Shown here one piece after another: positions 1 through 3,686 of a stretch of DNA of 22,521 nucleotides. This DNA is from a virus, in the IMG/VR virus record IMGVR_UViG_3300033151_000135, positions 1 to 22,521 of that record; one strand, given 5' to 3'. Both the position numbers and the translations under genes were made by a program. The stretch's first letter is position 1, and every line of letters starts with the position of its first letter. The notes beneath the pieces were generated by a model, which was not told the origin of the DNA, ran no database searches, and saw nothing but the letters and a program-made list of their open reading frames with translations.

Positions 1-40
1 CTTTCCCGCCTCTCTGTTTGTTGTATGAATACAAAAACGT

Positions 41-58
41 CTAGGTTTAAGCTCCTAG
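41..58. repeat. Short inverted repeat CTAGG/CCTAG left of the repeat array
   Basis: CTAGG (41-45) and CCTAG (54-58) can form a 5-bp stem with an 8-base loop. It directly abuts the first 22-base tandem repeat at 61. The same CTAGG half-sites recur between the leftward genes (1618-1630, 2005-2018, 2258-2272). It is too short to call a terminator on its own. Bases 1-40 show nothing recognisable. Confidence 0.4.
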
Positions 59-60
59 AA

Positions 61-219
61 CCTTGGTGTATTAATGTTCAGACCTTGGTGTATTAATGTT
101 CAGACCTTGGTGTATTAATGTTCAGACCTTGGTGTATTAATGTTCAGCCCTTGGTGTATTAATGTTCAGACCTTGGTGTATGGTGGCCTTTGTGTATTAA
201 TGTTCAGCCCTTGGTGTAT
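61..219. repeat. Tandem array of a 22-base unit (six full and two truncated copies)
   Basis: Full units lie at 61-82, 83-104, 105-126, 127-148, 149-170 and 187-208. Each begins CCTTGGTGTATTAATG and ends GTTCAGA or GTTCAGC; the copy at 187 has one T-for-G change. Truncated copies at 171 and 209 keep only CCTTGGTGTA and are both followed by TGGTG. No spacers separate the units, so this is not a CRISPR array. No reading frame of note runs through it. The compact, near-perfect, AT-rich repeats resemble iterons, which bind replication initiators or partition or repressor proteins, but the function here is inferred. Bases 220-285 contain nothing else I recognise. Confidence 0.95.
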
Positions 220-285
220 GGTGTGTTAAATCATCAATTGTAGGAATATAGGAGCTTGATAGACCTCCCCGGTGCCAGCTACCAT

Positions 286-327
286 TAAAAACTTAGAAGC
301 TCCGAGAGCCCTAGACTCTCGGAGCTT
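286..327 (-). terminator. Rho-independent terminator of the leftward operon
   Basis: A perfect 12-bp stem (AAGCTCCGAGAG at 297-308, complement at 316-327) with a 7-base loop lies 6 bases past the stop codon of the zinc-ribbon gene. Read on the minus strand, the stem is followed after five bases by five Ts (291-287). The strong GC-rich stem plus U run at the end of a leftward gene chain makes termination of minus-strand transcription the obvious reading. Confidence 0.85.
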
Positions 328-333
328 TGCTTG

Positions 334-546
334 CTATATCAAGCCTTCGATGATTAGCGCGCTTGATAGTGCCTTTTCGCCGCATTCAGGACAAGTGACC
401 TTTTCGGCATCAGGCTCTAGTTGGTCAACATATTTGCACCTTGTGCAAATAGCCCAACATATGCTGTCACTTGTCCCTTCCTCTAGAATCTCCATTAGGG
501 ACATTCCTGTCACTTCCTCTAGTACCCTTTCGAATTCTTCCTGCAT
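334..546 (-). CDS. Small zinc-ribbon protein of unknown function (70 aa)
   Basis: The product is a 70-residue acidic protein. An N-terminal helix-rich part contains EEVTGMSLMEILEEGT, followed by a zinc ribbon with C34-x2-C37 and C52-x2-C55 (CTRC, CPEC). Small proteins of this layout are common in large phage genomes; such ribbons usually bind nucleic acid or proteins, but no specific role can be assigned. The ATG at 546 is preceded by a strong Shine-Dalgarno sequence (AAAGGAGG, 6 bases away). It is the last gene of the leftward operon and is followed by a terminator. In the mRNA, CTCC just upstream can pair with the GGAG of its ribosome binding site; CTCC is also part of the 3' arm of the inverted repeat around the preceding gene, so its translation may be coupled to that structure. 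Confidence 0.8.
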   Translation of the reverse strand: MQEEFERVLEEVTGMSLMEILEEGTSDSICWAICTRCKYVDQLEPDAEKVTCPECGEKALSSALIIEGLI

Positions 547-606
547 TGGTTCCTCCTTTAGGGAGCCTTAATGGTGGCCACTGTGCACTCTATTGAGGAT
601 TCTTAA

Positions 607-1575
607 TTAGACCCGGTATTCTCCGAGTCCGTCAGGGTTGTTATCAAGCACGAGCTTGATAACGTCCACAACAACCTGATCAGGATGCTGTGCGACTACC
701 TGCTCCATGTCCTTTCGGCTCATGGATTTTGGTACTTCGACATCGGGCTTGGTGATGAATGCCTCGACATCTTCGATCTTGACATTCGGTGTTGCATCGT
801 AGAATGCCTTGATCTTTTTGTACCCGAGCCCCTTGAGGTTCAGGTCGCCCTTGACGATTCGGTCAACAATCTTCAGTGACTTCCAGTCACCGTCAAGCTT
901 CAGGATAGCGTGCATATCCTGACGCTGACCACGCTTTGAGATTCCAAGCGTTTCGCCAATTTTGGTCCCACCGTAACATTTCTGATACAGTGTCTTACCG
1001 ATGAGTAGGAAATCGGTTTTGCTCGGAGCTTTCGCACCGAGGACCTTTAAGGTGTTTTCCTTGATGCAAGTGTCCTTGCGATCTTGGGGGTCCGTATAAC
1101 TCTGGACCTGCACCTTTACATCATAGAATCCCGGCATTGATCGCTTTGACGCAATGACATTTGCATCCAAGACGACGTGATTCCGCCGGAATCCGAACAC
1201 ACCTTCATACTTCGGCTTGATGATTTTGCCATCGGCCATGAAGGTCTTCTCGAAGGCGCGCAGCCTTTCAGCCGGGCTTGCCGTGACCAGTTCGCCATCG
1301 ATGACATACTTCGTCTCTTTGACGTTTTCGTCAACGGCCTTTTTGAGAGCGTCAAGACGCTCCTGTCTTGCAGCCATGACAATCTTGGCATCTTCGGGCG
1401 TTATTGCTAACACCTTCAGATATGCACAAGTATCGTCCAGCCAGCCCTTATGCATGGCTTGGATCAAATCCTGCTGATCCTTACGCTCAACGCTCAAGAC
1501 CCCAGTAGGTCTTGAGTAATTCCTGTCGGCGATGTAACCAATCGCTGACATTTTGGTCTTGATGATCTCTGACAT
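607..1575 (-). CDS. ParB-like / helix-turn-helix protein (322 aa), putative
   Basis: The product has 322 residues from the ATG at 1575, preceded by GGAAGGAAC. A TTG start at 1599 would add eight residues but lacks a ribosome binding site. The middle-to-C-terminal part resembles the ParB/KorB DNA-binding module: an ENTLKVLGAKAPSKTD segment, a candidate helix-turn-helix in GTKIGETLGISKRGQRQ, then KIVDRIVKGDLNLKGL. ParB relatives bind DNA in partition or regulation; some phage versions are nucleases or transcription factors. No ParA gene is visible, so partition is not demonstrated. It is the longest gene of the leftward operon and is enclosed by a 25-bp inverted repeat. The family call rests on pattern recognition only; an unrelated early phage protein remains possible. 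Confidence 0.7.
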   Translation of the reverse strand: MSEIIKTKMSAIGYIADRNYSRPTGVLSVERKDQQDLIQAMHKGWLDDTCAYLKVLAITPEDAKIVMAARQERLDALKKAVDENVKETKYVIDGELVTASPAERLRAFEKTFMADGKIIKPKYEGVFGFRRNHVVLDANVIASKRSMPGFYDVKVQVQSYTDPQDRKDTCIKENTLKVLGAKAPSKTDFLLIGKTLYQKCYGGTKIGETLGISKRGQRQDMHAILKLDGDWKSLKIVDRIVKGDLNLKGLGYKKIKAFYDATPNVKIEDVEAFITKPDVEVPKSMSRKDMEQVVAQHPDQVVVDVIKLVLDNNPDGLGEYRV

Positions 1576-1597
1576 CTTTAGTTCCTTCCAAAGTGTC
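1571..1597 (-). promoter_or_regulatory. Start-codon hairpin with Shine-Dalgarno in the loop (ParB-like gene)
   Basis: In the minus-strand mRNA GACACTTT (1597-1590) pairs with AAAG-A-TGTC (1579-1571), an 8-bp stem with one bulged A. The 10-base loop GGAAGGAACT displays the ribosome binding site, and the ATG (1575-1573) lies in the 3' strand of the stem. The 5' strand begins at the last base of the right arm of the bracket repeat, so the two structures abut. Confidence 0.6.
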
Positions 1598-1656
1598 AAT
1601 GACCACCATTAAGGCTCCCTAGTTTCTAGGACGGCTATTGTGTTGCCTCTTGGGTG

Positions 1657-1968
1657 TTAAATATCTAATGTATCTGGGTAGTCCTTGGCCACTTCTTCAG
1701 CAGTTGTGATATCCCGCCATAACATTTTCGAGAATTCTTGAAACTTAGAATCCCAGTCACCGCGACCAAGCCACAGATACCCGCGTGCAATTTCCGTACG
1801 GGCTTGCTGCAAGTGAGCTATTGCATGTGCTACACATTTGAAGCGTTCGGATATAAATAGTTCATCCGAAAGGTTACTTTGCTCTATATAGTGCAGTGAT
1901 GATTGCGCACTATCTAGTTCAAAGATTGCCCCAGTGAACGGGTTAGTGTGTTTTTGTGGTATTCCCAT
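1657..1968 (-). CDS. Hypothetical protein (103 aa)
   Basis: I do not recognise the family. The 103-residue product is soluble and mixed alpha, with HAIAHLQQARTEIARGYLWLGRGDWDSKF in its centre, which looks like two amphipathic helices. There is no signal peptide, membrane segment or cysteine motif. The ATG at 1968 has GAGG five bases upstream, in a 7-bp hairpin (1971-1991). It sits between two other small leftward genes and is enclosed by its own 25-bp inverted repeat. Its place in an early-type operon, opposite to the virion genes, suggests a host take-over or regulatory function, which is inference only. Confidence 0.72.
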   Translation of the reverse strand: MGIPQKHTNPFTGAIFELDSAQSSLHYIEQSNLSDELFISERFKCVAHAIAHLQQARTEIARGYLWLGRGDWDSKFQEFSKMLWRDITTAEEVAKDYPDTLDI

Positions 1969-1970
1969 GT

Positions 1971-1991
1971 TTGCCTCAATTCTAGAGGCAA
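1971..1991 (-). promoter_or_regulatory. Ribosome-binding-site hairpin of the 103-aa gene
   Basis: TTGCCTC (1971-1977) and GAGGCAA (1985-1991) form a perfect 7-bp stem with a 7-base loop. In the minus-strand mRNA the 3' strand GAGGCAA is the Shine-Dalgarno segment, two bases before the ATG at 1968, so the hairpin would occlude it. The 5' strand (TTGCCTC in RNA sense, from 1991 to 1985) is also the inner end of the right bracket arm, which can instead pair with 1643-1649 beyond the stop codon. Confidence 0.7.
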
Positions 1992-2049
1992 CATAATAGC
2001 CGCCCTAGTGTTTTCTAGAGCGGCTGATTCAGAGTGTCCTGAAGGTTAT

Positions 2050-2223
2050 CTAAATGTGTCCTACGGTTCTCTTCGCTATGGTAATTTCCGCAATGCTTAA
2101 CGTCAGATTCCGGTCAGTTATCGGCAAGCCTAAATCTTCACACATTTTCTTGCCGGCTAGTACGAGCATAGCCCGTGCTGATTGTTTCTTGGTGAATTTA
2201 GGTTTGTGATTGAGTATTTTCAT
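2050..2223 (-). CDS. Hypothetical small basic protein (57 aa)
   Basis: I do not recognise this protein. It is 57 residues, lysine-rich at the start (MKILNHKPKFTKKQSARAM), followed by helix-forming sequence. The ATG at 2223 is chosen because CGAGG lies five bases upstream; an in-frame GTG at 2244 would add seven residues but falls inside the ribosome-binding-site hairpin and has no Shine-Dalgarno. It is enclosed by the longest bracket repeat in the window. Basic small early proteins often bind nucleic acids, but nothing here proves that. Confidence 0.65.
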   Translation of the reverse strand: MKILNHKPKFTKKQSARAMLVLAGKKMCEDLGLPITDRNLTLSIAEITIAKRTVGHI

Positions 2224-2245
2224 GGTGTCCTCGTTTCTGGACACC
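2224..2245 (-). promoter_or_regulatory. Ribosome-binding-site hairpin of the 57-aa gene
   Basis: GGTGTCC (2224-2230) and GGACACC (2239-2245) form a perfect 7-bp stem with an 8-base loop directly against the ATG at 2223. In the mRNA, GGACACC contains most of the GAGGA Shine-Dalgarno. The opposite strand GGTGTCC belongs to the right bracket arm and can pair instead with GGACAC in the 3' arm (complement of 2035-2039), freeing the ribosome binding site. Confidence 0.7.
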
Positions 2246-2351
2246 CTGAATCAACCGCCCTAGTTTCTAGGGTTTTCTAACAATCGGTGTTAGGTCCGTG
2301 AAACTCTGTCCGGTCGACGGCGAAACGCCAGTCTATGCTACCCCGACAGTC

Positions 2352-2369
2352 GGCTAGTCTGTGCTAGCC
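2352..2369 (-). repeat. Hairpin over the stop codon of the 81-aa gene
   Basis: GGCTAG (2352-2357) and CTAGCC (2364-2369) pair perfectly around a 6-base loop. The TAG stop (2356-2354) is in the stem. No U run follows on the minus strand, so this is not an intrinsic terminator. CGACAGTCGGCT (2344-2355) overlaps it and recurs inverted at 2613-2624 with one change. Confidence 0.5.
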
Positions 2370-2599
2370 TCACGTTTCGCAGTGCAGAGCACTGCAAAGT
2401 TATGTTGTGCAGTTGCCAGGCGTACAAGTCTCTCGGTGTGCTTGCGCGCCCGTTCGTTACGTTTCTGACGTCTTGTTAGCGTCGACGTCCTAGCGTCCTG
2501 TTGCTCTGCTAGGGCTTGCGAGCTTAGGACGTGACCACCTAGCTTGCGGTTCCAGTGCTTGCAAGCTTTGGCGGTTAGGGTTCTCTGTTTTGTTCTCAT
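2354..2599 (-). CDS. Hypothetical basic protein (81 aa), possibly leaderless
   Basis: The product has 81 residues, rich in Arg and Lys (RRQKRNERARKHTERLVRL in the middle), with no cysteine or membrane motif. I do not recognise it. It is the promoter-proximal gene of the leftward operon. The ATG at 2599 has no Shine-Dalgarno and lies seven bases past the -10 hexamer of a good promoter, so the transcript from that promoter would begin at or very near the start codon. The stop codon sits in a 6-bp hairpin (2352-2369). GC content looks higher than in the neighbouring genes. The reading frame could be spurious, but its position between promoter and operon and its end at the hairpin support it. Confidence 0.55.
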   Translation of the reverse strand: MRTKQRTLTAKACKHWNRKLGGHVLSSQALAEQQDARTSTLTRRQKRNERARKHTERLVRLATAQHNFAVLCTAKREASTD

Positions 2600-2605
2600 A
2601 CTGAT

Positions 2606-2634
2606 ACTATACAGCCAACTGTCGTAAAGGTCAA
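2606..2634 (-). promoter_or_regulatory. Leftward sigma70-type promoter, proximal
   Basis: On the minus strand TTGACC (2634-2629), a 17-base spacer and TATAGT (2611-2606) match the sigma70 consensus closely. The expected start of transcription, about seven bases downstream, coincides with the A of the ATG at 2599, predicting a leaderless mRNA for the 81-aa gene and expression of the whole leftward operon. Confidence 0.7.
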
Positions 2635-2663
2635 GGGAAATGTGAATAATAATAATAGTGTAA

Positions 2664-2681
2664 CCTACCTAATCGGGTAGG
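2664..2681. promoter_or_regulatory. Inverted repeat, possible operator
   Basis: CCTACC (2664-2669) and GGTAGG (2676-2681) flank a 6-base spacer, a perfect dyad 30 bases upstream of the proximal leftward -35 box and within the leader of the distal promoter. The size fits a dimeric repressor or activator site, but no cognate protein is identified. Confidence 0.4.
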
Positions 2682-2750
2682 ATACAGAGAAAGTGAGAAA
2701 AATAATAATTTTGTTTACTTTAATATCCATAGAATCTAGGTTCTAGGAGG

Positions 2751-2780
2751 TTGACCGGCGGAATACGTATCTCGTATATC
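2751..2780 (+). promoter_or_regulatory. Candidate rightward promoter for the late operon
   Basis: TTGACC (2751-2756), an 18-base spacer and TATATC (2775-2780) give a moderate match to sigma70. Transcription would start near 2787, inside the -10 box of the opposing leftward promoter. The match is imperfect and late phage operons often use other factors, so confidence is low. Confidence 0.35.
2763..2777. promoter_or_regulatory. Dyad ATACG-N5-CGTAT at the overlapping promoter starts
   Basis: A perfect 5-bp dyad sits at the predicted start of the distal leftward transcript and inside the rightward promoter spacer. A protein bound here could affect both. It could also be chance, given its small size. 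Confidence 0.3.
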
Positions 2781-2783
2781 TCT

Positions 2784-2813
2784 ATTCTAGTATAGGGTTG
2801 ATGATTTTGTCAA
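2784..2813 (-). promoter_or_regulatory. Leftward sigma70-type promoter, distal
   Basis: On the minus strand TTGACA (2813-2808) is a perfect -35 box, followed after 18 bases by TAGAAT (2789-2784), five of six matching TATAAT. The predicted start is near 2777, giving a leader of roughly 180 bases before the 81-aa gene. A perfect palindrome (2828-2842) lies 14 bases upstream of the -35 box. Confidence 0.65.
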
Positions 2814-2827
2814 GGTGTTAGAGTATG

Positions 2828-2842
2828 CTGTTACAGTAACAG
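2828..2842. promoter_or_regulatory. Palindrome CTGTTACAGTAACAG, candidate operator
   Basis: Seven-base arms CTGTTAC and GTAACAG surround a single central base. This geometry is typical of a dimeric regulator site. It lies just upstream of the distal leftward promoter, a position suited to activation or to repression of rightward transcription. The binding protein is unknown. Confidence 0.5.
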
Positions 2843-2922
2843 GGTGGGTGATACCGGCGTGGTAAGTGGATTAAGGGCACATAATGCTGTCAGAGGGCAC
2901 CCTATTTTGCTACCACCAAAAA

Positions 2923-2990
2923 TCCTAGAACCTTAGTATCTGCCTGTGCAACCTCTAGGAACCTAGGAACCTTAGTGCATATCATCAATT
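2923..2990. repeat. CCTAGAACCTTAG-type degenerate repeats before the terminase genes
   Basis: TCCTAGAACCTTAGT (2923-2937) and CCTAGGAACCTTAGTGCAT (2962-2980) are related to each other and to TCCTAGAACCTTGGTGTAT (53-71), the junction with the first unit of the left repeat array. ATCATCAATT follows at 2981-2990 and also closes the left array (230-239). The shared block may be a binding site on both sides of the leftward operon. Confidence 0.6.
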
Positions 2991-3103
2991 AACACACTCC
3001 ATTGACAAAAGGATTTTTAGTGGAATTGTGGAAAATAATCGAAAAAAGAATGTTACTACAATCGGGAAAGCAACACACTAGATTGTCAAGGGAGCGTGTC
3101 AAA

Positions 3104-3643
3104 ATGGCCGACGTAACTAAAACACACTGTGATGACCCAGATCGCTGTCAGGCAATGACTCAAATTGGTCAGTGTACTAATCTATCAGCAGAAACATCAG
3201 ACTATTGTGCGTTACATGGTGCCAACAGAGCAGCAAAGCGGGATTTTAAGAACTATAGTCTCGGTATGTGGCGAGCCAAGATGAACGCCAAACTTGAGAA
3301 CCCAGAATTCAAAAGCCTGAGAGAAGAGGTTGGGCTTATACGGATGTTGGTTGATTCTCGTTTTACAAAAATTAAAAATGACACCGACCTTATGTTAGAA
3401 AGTCAGGCTATCGCCGACTTGATGATGAAAGCCGAACGCCTGGTCATGAGCTGCAATAAGCTAGAAGCCTCAACCGGGCAACTTATGGACAAGCAAGCTA
3501 TTCTCGTGTACGCTAGCAAGCTCATAGGGTACATTGATGAAACGATCACACACTTCGTGACAGACAAAGAGTTAGCTAAGAAAATCGTGAGCGCCTTGGG
3601 TGACAAAATCATCGAAGCTGCTGCTAATAACGAGTCAGAGTAA
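3104..3643 (+). CDS. Putative small terminase subunit / zinc-binding packaging protein (179 aa)
   Basis: The start at 3104 is chosen because GGGAG lies nine bases upstream; an in-frame TTG at 3002 would add 34 residues without support. The N-terminus carries a zinc-type motif C15-x8-C24-x10-C35-x2-H38 (RCQAMTQIGQC, YCALHG), followed by a long alpha-helical region with conserved-looking KSLREEVGLIRMLVDSR and GQLMDKQAILVYASKLIG. Its position directly before the large terminase gene is that of TerS, which recognises packaging sites on phage DNA. The helical body and possible DNA-binding zinc motif agree with this role, but sequence alone does not prove it. It is the first gene of the rightward operon. 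Confidence 0.7.
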   Translation: MADVTKTHCDDPDRCQAMTQIGQCTNLSAETSDYCALHGANRAAKRDFKNYSLGMWRAKMNAKLENPEFKSLREEVGLIRMLVDSRFTKIKNDTDLMLESQAIADLMMKAERLVMSCNKLEASTGQLMDKQAILVYASKLIGYIDETITHFVTDKELAKKIVSALGDKIIEAAANNESE

Positions 3644-3667
3644 CCCTACAGCCCTACAGCCCTACAG
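3644..3667. repeat. Three tandem copies of CCCTACAG between TerS and TerL genes
   Basis: CCCTACAG occurs at 3644-3651, 3652-3659 and 3660-3667, directly after the stop codon of the TerS-like gene and before the AAGGA of the terminase ribosome binding site. It may be slippage expansion of a spacer or a protein-binding site; nothing decides between these. Confidence 0.9.
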
Positions 3668-3686
3668 CCTAAGGACGGGAACCTTG

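Larger units (their letters stand above)
559..1621 (-). repeat. Inverted-repeat bracket around the ParB-like gene
   Basis: Left arm 559-583 and right arm 1597-1621 are inverted copies, 23 of 25 bases identical. The core TAGGGAGCCTTAATGGTGG is perfect. The two differences are C in the left arm against T in the right-arm complement, which become U-G wobble pairs in minus-strand RNA. The arms enclose one gene: the right arm lies just upstream of its ribosome binding site, the left arm between its stop and the next gene's ribosome binding site. Neighbouring genes have similar but sequence-distinct brackets. Confidence 0.9.
1626..2008 (-). repeat. Inverted-repeat bracket around the 103-aa gene
   Basis: Left arm 1626-1650 (CTAGGACGGCTATTGTG...) and the complement of right arm 1984-2008 (CTAGGGCGGCTATTATG...) match at 23 of 25 positions. 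One difference is a G-U pair in minus-strand RNA and the other an A-C mismatch. The left arm begins 3 bases after the preceding bracket ends (1622 marks the shared CTAG), giving CCTAG-TTT-CTAGG at the junction. The inner end of the right arm overlaps the hairpin over this gene's ribosome binding site. Confidence 0.88.
2015..2263 (-). repeat. Inverted-repeat bracket around the 57-aa gene
   Basis: Left arm 2015-2043 and the complement of right arm 2235-2263 match at 25 of 29 positions (shared CTAG.GCGG.TGATTCAG.GTGTCC.GAA). Three of the four differences (A/G, C/T, A/G) become G-U pairs in the minus-strand RNA and one is A-A, so 28 of 29 positions could pair there. The first bases (CTAG.GCGG) resemble those of the neighbouring bracket, and the local AGCCGC/GCGGCT hairpin at 1998-2025 comes from that junction. 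Confidence 0.9.
2600..3103. other. Divergent control region between leftward and rightward operons
   Basis: This 504-base gap has no convincing gene. It holds two leftward promoter candidates (2606-2634, 2784-2813), one rightward candidate (2751-2780), palindromes at 2664-2681, 2763-2777 and 2828-2842, an AAT-repeat tract near 2645-2657, and a block of CCTAGAACCTTAG-like elements (2923-2990). It lies directly before the terminase genes, where cohesive-end or packaging sites are often found, but I cannot identify one. Confidence 0.7.

Noticed and set aside
61-219. CRISPR array
   Set aside because: The units are directly adjacent with no unique spacers, and no cas genes are present.
272-571. 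99-codon rightward open frame
   Set aside because: It lies over the terminator and antisense to the zinc-ribbon gene, has no ribosome binding site, and its sequence is low in recognisable structure.
559-1621. Insertion sequence or transposon with 25-bp terminal inverted repeats
   Set aside because: The enclosed protein shows no transposase motif, target duplications beyond TA are not seen, and two neighbouring genes have brackets of different sequence, which does not fit a single mobile element.
2258-2272. CCCTAG-TTT-CTAGGG as an intrinsic terminator (also 1618-1630 and 1998-2025)
   Set aside because: On the minus strand, where the genes are, no U run follows these hairpins. They are better explained as the joined ends of adjacent bracket repeats.
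1-3000. CTAG enrichment as a separate signal
   Set aside because: CTAG is about twice as frequent as a naive expectation, but most copies are in the bracket ends and the CCTAGAACC blocks already described.
3002-3103. Longer start (TTG 3002) for the TerS-like gene, and TTGACA at 3002-3007 as a promoter
   Set aside because: No ribosome binding site precedes the TTG, the ATG at 3104 has GGGAG, and no acceptable -10 box follows TTGACA at 16-18 bases.
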